In this document: positions 4,935-12,143 of the stretch, one piece after another | Position numbering within the stretch: the stretch's first letter is position 1 | Layout of the letters: each line of letters opens with the position of its first letter | Assembly: GCA_910589385.1 (NCBI GenBank) | Contig: CAJUTU010000073.1 | Location: 1 to 12,178, forward strand | DNA: 12,178 bases | Direction of reading: 5' to 3' | Origin: an uncultured Lachnospiraceae bacterium | GTDB taxonomy: Bacteria; Bacillota; Clostridia; Lachnospirales; Lachnospiraceae | The notes under the pieces: model-generated | What the model saw: only the letters and a program-made list of their open reading frames with translations | Databases searched by the model: none | Told to the model about the DNA's origin: nothing | Position numbers and translations under genes: made by a program

Positions 4935-6761
4935 TTATATTTCCCGCGCCACCGCAAATGCCTCATGGACCGCGATCACCACCGCATCCGCTTCCAGTTC
5001 CTCGCTGATGCCGTCTTTTTCCACCTTTACTTTATGATCTGCAATGCCAAGGCATTTTGTGTTGACCATGGTCCGGATCCCTGCTTCGGCAACCGCCATA
5101 TTGACCGCGATCTTCCGCATCTCTCCCAGATCTTTTCCCACTTCCTCCACCATCTCCACGACCGTAACCTGATTCTCCGGAGTTTTCAGATATTCTGCCG
5201 CTTCCAGGCCGACCAAGCCGCCGCCGATCACAACCACGTTTCCGTCCAGCTTCGTCTGATCCCTGAGGACCGTATGCGCATCCGTCACATAGCTTTCCGA
5301 CACGCCGTCAATCGCCGGGATCAGCGGTTCTGCCCCGATTGCGATGATGACCTCATCCGGGCGGCACACTTTCAACACTTCCGCATCTATCTTTGTATTC
5401 AGATGAATCTCCACGCCGGAATCCACCACATTCTGGGCTGCCATCCGGGCCGCCATTGCCGTGTCCGCCTTTCTGGGTGCCACGCCTGCGAGGAGCATCT
5501 GTCCGCCAAGATGGCTGCTCTGCTCATAGATCACCGGGGTATGCCCGCGCTTTACAAGTACGTCCGCCGCTTCCAGGCCCGCCATTCCGCCGCCTGCGAT
5601 CAGTACTTTCTTCGGATTCTCCGTTTTCTTTAACTCATATTCCGCCTCGTGTCCCACCGCCGGGTTGCGCAGACAGGTAATATGTTCTTTTGACAGATCC
5701 ACAAAATAATCATAGCACCCCTGGTCGCATCCGATGCAGTATTTGATGGCCGACAGGTTTCCGGCTTTCGCCTTGTTGCAGAATTCCGGATCCGCAAGCT
5801 GGGCGCGTGCCATCACGATCAGATCCGCCTGATCGTTCTCCAGGATCTCTTCCGCGTATCCCGGCGTATTGATCCGTCCTGCGGGCATCGTCAGCATACC
5901 GGTCTCTTTTCGGATCCGCGCCGCCTGCTCCACATTGAATCCGTTGGGCATGTCGACCGGAGGCGTCTCATACACGACTGCCGCCGTCAAAATATTTCCC
6001 CGGGAGACATTCAGCACATCCACCCCTTTTTCCTTTGCCAACTTGCAGAATGCGATGACCTCCTCAGTGGTCAGACCGTTTTCCAGAAAATCATCGTGAC
6101 AGTCCACCCGCATAAACAGCGGCATATCCTCCGGGATATTTCTTCGGATCGACTCGATACACTCCAACGGGAACTTCACACGGTTTTCAAACGGGCCGCC
6201 GTATTCATCGGTCCTGTGGTTGATCCCCCCGGATAAAAAGGAATGGGGCAGATAGTTATGCGCACAGTGGAATTCCACCGCGTCAAAGCCTGCCTCGACT
6301 GCTCTCGCGGCCGCTTTCCCATACGCTTCTACCACGCTTTTCAGCCGTTCTATGGAAATTCCGGGCATGGTATATTCCGGTGATACCGGCATATCCGAGA
6401 CAACCAGCATTTCCGCGGTTGGATCCATCCCCACTGCCAGAGAGCCCTGCCAGAGCTGTACACACATCTTTCCTCCGGCTTCATGCACCGCACCGCACAG
6501 TTTTTTCAATCCAGGAATGTACTTGTCCTCACTGATCGCCAAAAATCCCTTCGGGGAACTGGCCGGATCCACGCTGCATACCTCTGTGGTATTCATTGCT
6601 ACGCCGCCCTTTGCCCGGGCTGCGTGATAGTCGATCAGCTTCTGGTTAACCTCACTGGAATCCATCCCCGTCATGTGGGTTCCCATGGCGCTCATAACCA
6701 CTCTGTTTCTCAGTTCCAGCCCTCGGATCCTGATGGGGCTGAATAGTTTATCAAATGCCAT
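4935..6761 (-). CDS. BaiCD-like NADH:flavin oxidoreductase (OYE/FMN, 4Fe-4S, FAD), with apparent C-terminal internal deletion
   Basis: This 608-residue protein belongs to the 2,4-dienoyl-CoA reductase/old-yellow-enzyme family. An FMN TIM barrel (about 1-335) carries the active-site motif H165-CAH168-NY. A 4Fe-4S motif follows (C342, C345, C349, C363), then FAD (AGGGMAG, about 389-395) and NAD (IGGGLVG, 512-518) Rossmann motifs. From recall it closely resembles BaiCD, the 3-oxo-delta-4-cholenoate oxidoreductase of bile acid 7-dehydroxylation, notably AHxYLPHxFLS, HRTDEYGG and CIGCDQGCYD. BaiCD is about 639 residues. This protein runs from ADAVVIAV (591-598) directly into HEAFAVAREI and stops, skipping about 34 residues that in the neighbouring paralogue hold the last FAD-binding Gly-Asp motif. 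The frame is kept. FAD binding may be impaired, or electrons may come from another partner. Likely role: reduction or formation of a conjugated enone on a steroid-like ring. GAGGTAGG precedes the ATG. Confidence 0.88.
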   Translation of the reverse strand: MAFDKLFSPIRIRGLELRNRVVMSAMGTHMTGMDSSEVNQKLIDYHAARAKGGVAMNTTEVCSVDPASSPKGFLAISEDKYIPGLKKLCGAVHEAGGKMCVQLWQGSLAVGMDPTAEMLVVSDMPVSPEYTMPGISIERLKSVVEAYGKAAARAVEAGFDAVEFHCAHNYLPHSFLSGGINHRTDEYGGPFENRVKFPLECIESIRRNIPEDMPLFMRVDCHDDFLENGLTTEEVIAFCKLAKEKGVDVLNVSRGNILTAAVVYETPPVDMPNGFNVEQAARIRKETGMLTMPAGRINTPGYAEEILENDQADLIVMARAQLADPEFCNKAKAGNLSAIKYCIGCDQGCYDYFVDLSKEHITCLRNPAVGHEAEYELKKTENPKKVLIAGGGMAGLEAADVLVKRGHTPVIYEQSSHLGGQMLLAGVAPRKADTAMAARMAAQNVVDSGVEIHLNTKIDAEVLKVCRPDEVIIAIGAEPLIPAIDGVSESYVTDAHTVLRDQTKLDGNVVVIGGGLVGLEAAEYLKTPENQVTVVEMVEEVGKDLGEMRKIAVNMAVAEAGIRTMVNTKCLGIADHKVKVEKDGISEELEADAVVIAVHEAFAVAREI

Positions 6762-6869
6762 TTTTCCTACCTCTTTTCTTTATGTTTTTCAATTTTGCAG
6801 TGCAGAAATGAACTGACATCCAATACCTGCACCGTCTGTTTTTTCATACCCTCCTGCGCTGCCCGCTGG

Positions 6870-8792
6870 CTATGAAATCCTGACTACCGCCTCATAAGCC
6901 TCTGATACCGCCGACAGGATATTGCGCGCCTGATTGCTGTCTCCGATGGAAATGACCTGGCAGATTTCCTCATACTGTCCCGCCTCCTTTGCGGTCGCCG
7001 TGTAGCCCAGAGCCATCAGCACCGTATCGCATGCAATCTCATCCACTCCGTCCGGCCCTTCCACGGTCACACTGTTTTCCCCCACGGAAACCAGCTTTGT
7101 ATTCGTATGTACCTCAATCCCGGACTGCTCCACCAGTCCCCGGAGCTGCATATCATTCATCGGGAACGGCGGATTTGGAAGCAGTTTTTCTACCATCTCG
7201 ATCAGGACCACCTTCTTGCCCATACGGTCAAAATGCACGGCTGTCTCGGTTCCGACCAGCCCACCTCCTGCTACGACGATGGTTTCCCCTGCCGTGATCT
7301 GCTTTTCCAACGCTTCCTCTGCCGCATGTACAATCGGCTGCTCCAGTCCCTGGATGCTTCCCGGCATGAGTGTTTTCCCGCCTGCTGCCCAGATCAATAC
7401 ATCCGGCGCGTATTCCCTGACATTCTCCAACCCTGCTTCCTGCATACAGCGGACCTTTACCCCGCTCTTTGCAAGCTGCACCCGGTAATAATTGCTCAGC
7501 GCCAGCATATCTTCCTTCATATAGGGTTTTGCGGCCGCATGAGCCTTTCCGCCGATCCGGGAAGTTTTCTCCCACAATTCCACGGTATGTCCTGCCTTGT
7601 CTGCCATCAAAGCCGCCGCGCATCCTCCCGGGCCTGCCCCCACGACCAATACCTTCTTTTTCTCCTGCGCCTTCGAGATCCGGCGGGTTCTTTCATAACC
7701 GCAGATGGGATTTACCGCGCAGCCTGCGGGCTGTCCCGCGAATACCTGTCCGATACAGCCGTCATTACAGGATATGCAGGGGCGGATGTCTTCCGTATTT
7801 CCGCGCATCACTTTATTCGGCAGCTCCGGATCGGCCAGGATTCCTCTTGCCACCGCTACAAAATCACAACATCCCTGACGGAGCGCGGCTTCTGCTTTTT
7901 CCACATCCCCCAGTCTTCCATGGGTGATCACAGGGATGGTGACCGCTTCCCACACCGCTTTCGCGATCCCGACCTGCGGGGTCATCTCCTGGAAATAAAT
8001 CGGAGGCATGGCATAATGCCACTTCTCGTAGCAGCCTGCATCCACATGCAGGGCATCCACGCCTGCATCTTCCAGGCGTCTGCCGATCTCGATCCCTTCC
8101 GCAATTCCTCGGAAACCATATTCCACCGGGAGGTCATGGCTTGCGGAATACTTTACAAGCACCGGGAAGTCGTCCCCGCCTTCTTCCTTCGCGATCCTCA
8201 CCATCTCCAGCAGGAACTTCATCCGTCCTTCCAGATTGCCGCCGTAGGCGTCTGTCCTTGTATTCCAGCATGCGGTCAGGAACTGGTCTGTCAAATATCC
8301 GCCGTAGGCATGGATCTCGACCGCGTCTGCGCCTGCCCCCACTGCCAGCTTGACTGTACGGCGGAATTCATCCAGCAAAAGCTGAATCTCTTCCAATGCC
8401 AGTTCATGGCAGGGCACGCCCGGTGCATGCATCCAGTCACAAGCGGACGCGCTCACCGGCACGCCGTACTGCGGGGCAGGCCCTCCGACCCTTCCGCACC
8501 CCGGCATCAGCTGGGGACATACCCTGCAGTCATTTGCATGGGCGATCTCGCAGATCTCATGGAATGCGTCAATGTTTTCTATTGTGAGCAGCATGGAGGC
8601 CGAAGTGTCCTCAAATGCTCCCGTTACCATCGTGTTGCACAGGATCATGGACGCGCCGCCCTCGATCCTGGCTTTATAAAATGCCACCGTGTCCTGGGTG
8701 TAATCCCCGTTGTGGATCCCCATCGGCGCCATAATCAGCCGGTTTTTTAATTCCAGTTTTCCAATCGTTCCTTCCTGTTTTAACAAACTCAT
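6870..8792 (-). CDS. OYE-family FMN/4Fe-4S/FAD enoate reductase
   Basis: This 640-residue protein has the full three-part architecture: FMN TIM barrel (about 1-335), 4Fe-4S cysteines C339, C342, C346 and C358, FAD motif GAGPGG (385-390), NAD motif GGGLVG (509-514) and closing ISIGD (614-618). It resembles 2-enoate reductases and BaiH-type enzymes more loosely than its neighbour resembles BaiCD. The active-site segment reads H161-AYGGYL: the second histidine seen in the BaiCD-like protein (H168) is a glycine here, so the substrate or the proton relay probably differs. It likely saturates a conjugated C=C bond at the end of the pathway, or acts on a different ring position. AAGGAG eight bases before the ATG gives a strong start. 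It lies 25 bases after the small membrane protein gene and 108 bases before the BaiCD-like gene, all on one strand. Confidence 0.88.
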   Translation of the reverse strand: MSLLKQEGTIGKLELKNRLIMAPMGIHNGDYTQDTVAFYKARIEGGASMILCNTMVTGAFEDTSASMLLTIENIDAFHEICEIAHANDCRVCPQLMPGCGRVGGPAPQYGVPVSASACDWMHAPGVPCHELALEEIQLLLDEFRRTVKLAVGAGADAVEIHAYGGYLTDQFLTACWNTRTDAYGGNLEGRMKFLLEMVRIAKEEGGDDFPVLVKYSASHDLPVEYGFRGIAEGIEIGRRLEDAGVDALHVDAGCYEKWHYAMPPIYFQEMTPQVGIAKAVWEAVTIPVITHGRLGDVEKAEAALRQGCCDFVAVARGILADPELPNKVMRGNTEDIRPCISCNDGCIGQVFAGQPAGCAVNPICGYERTRRISKAQEKKKVLVVGAGPGGCAAALMADKAGHTVELWEKTSRIGGKAHAAAKPYMKEDMLALSNYYRVQLAKSGVKVRCMQEAGLENVREYAPDVLIWAAGGKTLMPGSIQGLEQPIVHAAEEALEKQITAGETIVVAGGGLVGTETAVHFDRMGKKVVLIEMVEKLLPNPPFPMNDMQLRGLVEQSGIEVHTNTKLVSVGENSVTVEGPDGVDEIACDTVLMALGYTATAKEAGQYEEICQVISIGDSNQARNILSAVSEAYEAVVRIS

Positions 8793-8817
8793 AAGCCTTT
8801 CTCCTTAAAATCTCCAT

Positions 8818-9090
8818 TTAATCTTTCAAATTCTCTCTGCAAATCGCATTGCATTTTGATAAAATTCCCATTAAAGACAATACGCTGACTCCCATAATCA
8901 CCAACAACGATATGAAAATACCTCTTACCTCCAAATTGCTAATGAAACGGCAGGAAACAATAATACCCATGGTCATTGTTATGACCGATATAATGGATGA
9001 AAACCGACACATTACTTTTGCAATTTTTAGTTCTTTATGTAAATGTAAGGGTAAGGTCTGAAATCTATTACTACAATCCCCTTTATCCAT
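8818..9090 (-). CDS. small membrane protein with two predicted helices
   Basis: This 90-residue protein has a polar first 30 residues and two hydrophobic stretches at about 31-50 and 57-77, separated by a short charged turn (NLEVRG), with a polar C-terminal tail. AAAGGA nine bases before the ATG at 9090 supports the start. It sits inside the catabolic operon between the BaiE-like and enoate reductase genes, 73 bases after the former and 25 before the latter. It is visibly richer in A+T than its neighbours, so it may have been inserted later. It is too small to be a known transporter. It could be a membrane anchor, part of an uptake system or a regulator. I recognise no family. Confidence 0.65.
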   Translation of the reverse strand: MDKGDCSNRFQTLPLHLHKELKIAKVMCRFSSIISVITMTMGIIVSCRFISNLEVRGIFISLLVIMGVSVLSLMGILSKCNAICRENLKD

Positions 9091-9163
9091 ACTATCATTT
9101 CCTTTCTGTGGATTGTCCCTATTTATCCCACAAGACCTAATTTTTCCCGTCCTGTTTCAACAT

Positions 9164-9661
9164 CTATTGCCTCAAAGCCCCCAGCAATACACGGTAAGTC
9201 AGCCGCAGCGTCTGAATCCTCCAGATTCCGTCCTCCTCCTTCACCAGATCGTCTACATAATATCCAAATCCTTCATATGTCGAGTCGTCATCCTTGTACG
9301 TGTGATAGTCATTGAGTCTGGTCAAAAGCTGCGCATGCGTATCATCCTGAAACCTCACGATCATGTTATGTCCCATATGCATCGGGACCATTGCATCGCT
9401 GCATACCTTTTTATTCTGCTCAATCTGCATCTCCCGCACCGTAAATCCCGGCTGTCCGTTCCAGTAAGTGGTGAAACCCTCCTTCACAAACACCTCCTCC
9501 ATCAGATCCCATTCCTGCTGGTCCACACACCAGAAATACTTGTTTTTTACATTCATGATCACCGGTATCTCCGCAAGCTGCTGCGCCGTATACGGTTTCT
9601 GACATTCCCGCAGGATCTCCCTTTCCCTTTCCTTTGCATCTTGAAAATCTGGTACTGTCAT
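9164..9661 (-). CDS. BaiE-like (SnoaL/NTF2-fold) dehydratase
   Basis: This 165-residue protein has the length and pattern of the SnoaL-like/NTF2 fold and matches BaiE, the bile acid 7-alpha-dehydratase, at its catalytic core. KYFWCVDQQEWD (41-52) corresponds to BaiE KYFRCLDGKMWD, which holds Tyr30 and Asp35; here these are Y42 and D47. PMHMGH (93-98) corresponds to SMHMGH, which holds His83; here H95. A C-terminal arginine (R153 or R157) may match Arg146. Conservation of these residues suggests elimination of water from a hydroxyl next to a conjugated enone. It is the first gene of the minus-strand cluster, with AGGAGGAG before the ATG and a promoter candidate just upstream. The substrate need not be a bile acid, since the CoA-handling bai genes are not in the window. 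The BaiE comparison is from memory. Confidence 0.82.
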   Translation of the reverse strand: MTVPDFQDAKEREREILRECQKPYTAQQLAEIPVIMNVKNKYFWCVDQQEWDLMEEVFVKEGFTTYWNGQPGFTVREMQIEQNKKVCSDAMVPMHMGHNMIVRFQDDTHAQLLTRLNDYHTYKDDDSTYEGFGYYVDDLVKEEDGIWRIQTLRLTYRVLLGALRQ

Positions 9662-9900
9662 CTTTTCTCCTCCTGTATTTTTCTTTTTATTGTACTAAAG
9701 AAACGTCCCGGACAAATATTCCTTTTTGAATTAACTACTTTCCCGTGAATGGAGTTTTTCTCTTTATCTTCGTTCTATATAATGTATATTTTTCTTTATT
9801 TTACTGTCATATTAATATATCTACATTTACTTCTTCTTGCAGTACGCCAGTATTCTTGTTATGATGATACTATTATAATCAGAAAGGAATGCACGGAACT
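9662..9900. promoter_or_regulatory. divergent control region between AraC pair and catabolic cluster
   Basis: This A+T-rich region must hold both divergent promoters and, if the AraC-type protein controls the cluster, its operators. A promoter candidate for the minus-strand cluster is at 9689-9715. A perfect TATAAT lies at 9874-9879, but it is so close to the start codons that a transcript from it would have almost no leader, so its role is unclear. I found no convincing long inverted or direct repeat to name as the AraC site. Confidence 0.4.
9689..9715 (-). promoter_or_regulatory. candidate promoter of the catabolic cluster
   Basis: On the minus strand, TTGTCC (9715-9710) is followed after 15 bases by TACAAT (9694-9689), about 28 bases before the start codon of the BaiE-like gene. 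The spacing is shorter than the usual 17, which would suit a promoter that needs an activator. The divergent AraC-type gene makes such an activator plausible. Confidence 0.4.
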
Positions 9901-11121
9901 ATGGAGGAACTTCCGGTTTTGTTAGAAGCGCCGAAGAAATATTTTACAAACGATTTCCGCTATTTTCTGAATCCGGTTTCTCTGGATTTAAAAACTAAAA
10001 TGCCACCTCTGCTTGAGGATGAATCTGTAATCGCCTATGTACATTCCGGATATGGCCAGGTAGTTGTCAACGGGAGCAGCTTCAAACTATGTCCCGGAGC
10101 TTTTTGCCAGTTTCACTCCTACCATGCTTTTACGCTACAGCCGGATTTTCTGAATCCTCTGCGGATCTCTTTTTTAATAGATGATTATACTTTAATGAGT
10201 TACTGGGGCTTTTCTGATACGAACCGGGAGCAGGAGATCCAGGATATTTTTTATCTTCCTCCGGTCATTTATCCGGACAGAGAGACGCAGAACAGAATTC
10301 TTCATATTTTAGATAATATTTCCGAAGAATGTGCAATGCAGAAACGGCACAATCTGCTGATCCGGACTACTTTAAGCGCCAGGCTCCGCAATCTTTACAT
10401 GTATCTTTGCAAGAACAGTCTGGCGAAAACGCCCTCATTTACGCCAACAAAAATCTGGAATCTGATCATTTTTCTTACGGTGTATTGCCGTCAGAAACTG
10501 ACTATAGACAGCATGGCAGAACAATTTGAAATTTCGGCATCTTCTGTAAACCGTCAGCTTCGGCAGATCACGGGGTTAAATTTCAGCCAGTTCCTTTCAC
10601 GTGCCCGTGTCAATTATGCCGCCGGCGCAATCATGGTAGATAGGCTTTCCTTACAATCTATAGCAGTCAATTCCGGGTTTGCCTCAGAATCCACGTTTTT
10701 CCGGCAATTTCTCAGGCACCGGGGATGTACGCCCAAAGAATACCGGGAAAAGATTGCCGATGAGAAGTTTCAGAATCCAAATCATTTTATTACAGATAAG
10801 GTATATGAAATTCTATACTACATTTTATGCCATTTTAAGGAAGACATTTCCCTAAAAAAAATGTGCCGGGAACTATATTTGACGGAGCAGCATGTCACTC
10901 TGGTCCTGAAGCAGAAATACAATGCAACTTACCATGAAATTGTTACACTGTACCGGCTGCGCTATGCACAGGCACTGCTGCTTGTGTCTCCGCTGAATTT
11001 GGAGGATATCGCATATTACTCCGGTTTCCCTTCCGTTCACACCCTGATCCGGCAGTTTGAAATGAATTACAATATGTCTCCCACTGCTTACCGAAAAAAA
11101 TATAAGGAGAACCTCTCATGA
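9901..11121 (+). CDS. AraC-family regulator with two tandem DNA-binding domains
   Basis: This regulator has 406 residues from the ATG at 9901 (410 from the ATG at 9889, whose AAAGGA ribosome site touches the start codon). Numbered from 9889, residues 35-110 form a cupin-like sensor segment (AYVHSGYGQVVVNG and PGAFCQF). A first AraC helix-turn-helix pair spans 190-287 (LTIDSMAEQFEISASSVNRQ, then IAVNSGFASESTFFRQF). A second spans about 304-405 (ISLKKMCRELYLTEQHV, then IAYYSGFPSVHTLIRQF, then MSPTAYRKKY). One AraC DNA-binding domain per chain is the rule, so tandem domains are unusual. It diverges from the catabolic cluster across about 230 bases and is the likely activator of it, responding to a substrate. 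Its stop overlaps the start of the next gene by four bases (ATGA). Confidence 0.85.
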   Translation: MEELPVLLEAPKKYFTNDFRYFLNPVSLDLKTKMPPLLEDESVIAYVHSGYGQVVVNGSSFKLCPGAFCQFHSYHAFTLQPDFLNPLRISFLIDDYTLMSYWGFSDTNREQEIQDIFYLPPVIYPDRETQNRILHILDNISEECAMQKRHNLLIRTTLSARLRNLYMYLCKNSLAKTPSFTPTKIWNLIIFLTVYCRQKLTIDSMAEQFEISASSVNRQLRQITGLNFSQFLSRARVNYAAGAIMVDRLSLQSIAVNSGFASESTFFRQFLRHRGCTPKEYREKIADEKFQNPNHFITDKVYEILYYILCHFKEDISLKKMCRELYLTEQHVTLVLKQKYNATYHEIVTLYRLRYAQALLLVSPLNLEDIAYYSGFPSVHTLIRQFEMNYNMSPTAYRKKYKENLS

Positions 11122-11651
11122 ATCTATCCAATACGTATCAGCCTGCCGGACTTGGCATGAGCCGGGATTATTTCAATAAAAACCTGATTCCTGATGCCCC
11201 TGTCGTTCAGGAACAGATTTATACCGCCGCTTCTGCCCTCTTCCACTTTCATGGCATATCGCTCATTTATGTGACAAAGGGGACAGGAAAAATTATAATA
11301 AATGAACAGACATGCCTGTGTAAGCCAGGCGCCGTCCTCGCCCTCTCTTACCACCATATTGCCCGAATCGTCCCTGATGATGAGCTGTCCATTTTACAGT
11401 GCCAGATTTCCTTGAATACGTTTTTCTATATGCTTGCCAATCCATGCTGCGAACAGATGAACCTTGGAATGGAAGAACAGCCTGTCTTCACCGAACTCCT
11501 CTCTCCTGAAAAAGAACAGATAGAAAACCTGTTTGGGGAATTAAAAAAAGCACTTTCCAAGAAAAGCGCTTTCCATAATAATATTGCCATTCTTATACTG
11601 CTGGAGCTTCTTGCCCGTATTGACAGAGAAGCCGAGAGACTGTGTTCATGA
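11118..11651 (+). CDS. AraC-type sensor domain protein without DNA-binding domain
   Basis: This 177-residue protein matches only the N-terminal sensing part of an AraC-family regulator. A cupin-like segment at about 48-85 (LIYVTKGTGKIIINE, then KPGAVLAL) is followed by a helical stretch ending LLELLARIDREAERLCS, the linker region after which AraC proteins normally begin their helix-turn-helix. No such domain follows; only 60 bases remain before the next gene. The ATG overlaps the preceding stop (ATGA) and has AGGAG eight bases upstream, so it is translationally coupled to the tandem-domain AraC gene. The sensor segments of the two proteins resemble each other. It may be a ligand-binding partner, a dominant-negative modulator, or a truncated regulator. 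Confidence 0.75.
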   Translation: MNLSNTYQPAGLGMSRDYFNKNLIPDAPVVQEQIYTAASALFHFHGISLIYVTKGTGKIIINEQTCLCKPGAVLALSYHHIARIVPDDELSILQCQISLNTFFYMLANPCCEQMNLGMEEQPVFTELLSPEKEQIENLFGELKKALSKKSAFHNNIAILILLELLARIDREAERLCS

Positions 11652-11711
11652 TCGGTGTAATTCTTATCAGGAAGAATCAACTAGATTTACTGACCCATTC
11701 CCCATAACAAC

Positions 11712-12143
11712 TCAATACTGAAACAATTCCACATACAGACATGACGGCAAATCTCCCAAAGCCATCATCATTTGTTCATCGCCGTTCAGCGTCCTTTCCG
11801 CCGCCCACTCTCCGTTCAGGATTCTTCCTTCCTGCAGCGTCAAAACAGAAATCTTAACATTCTCATCCGGCTTCGCATGGAAAAATATTTTACTCATCAT
11901 ACCGGCGATCAGGAATTTATCTTCCTCTAATTCAAAAATAACTCCGGCAGCCAGCGGTTTTCCTTTCACAGAAGGCATATACTCTATCAACACGTTATAC
12001 TTCCATAAGCGCAGATAAACGCCTGAATCCATATCCGATTTTCTCACATAACTCTGCATACGGCCTGTTCCTCTGTAACGCAGGTATAAAGGCTGCAGAT
12101 GGTATAAAAGTTCGTAGATTTTACTTAAACCTGAATTATTCAC
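11712..12143 (-). pseudogene. C-terminal DUF5597-like part of a glycoside hydrolase, probably broken
   Basis: The frame encodes 143 residues matching, from memory, the C-terminal DUF5597-type domain of GH35-like beta-galactosidases: RGTGRMQ, then VIFELEEDKFLIAG, then LTLQEGRILNGEW and TLNGDEQMMMALGD, ending YVELFQY. The only start available is a GTG at 12143 with no ribosome site. An in-frame TGA lies just upstream at 12158-12156, while family resemblance begins right at the first residues (LSKIYELLYHL). The catalytic barrel would have to lie beyond the right edge in another frame. The simplest reading is a frameshifted or truncated 3' end of a sugar hydrolase gene. A split gene or a genuine separate domain protein cannot be excluded. 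It is convergent with the AraC pair. Confidence 0.55.

Noticed and set aside
4965..5633. A 222-codon plus-strand frame opposite the BaiCD-like gene
   Set aside because: It is antisense to a convincing gene and its His/Arg-rich product has no domain pattern.
7107..8750. A 547-codon open frame on the plus strand opposite the enoate reductase gene
   Set aside because: It is fully antisense to a gene with clear family motifs, has no ribosome site, and its product is rich in Cys, His, Arg and Pro without recognisable domains, as expected of a shadow frame in GC-rich third positions.
9874..9879. Perfect TATAAT as the promoter of the AraC pair
   Set aside because: No good -35 is at a suitable distance, and transcription would begin at or within the ribosome site, so it was not listed as a separate promoter.
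11659..11677. ATTCTT/AAGAAT inverted repeat after the sensor-only gene
   Set aside because: The stem is only 6 bp and A+T-rich with no T-run, too weak to call a terminator.
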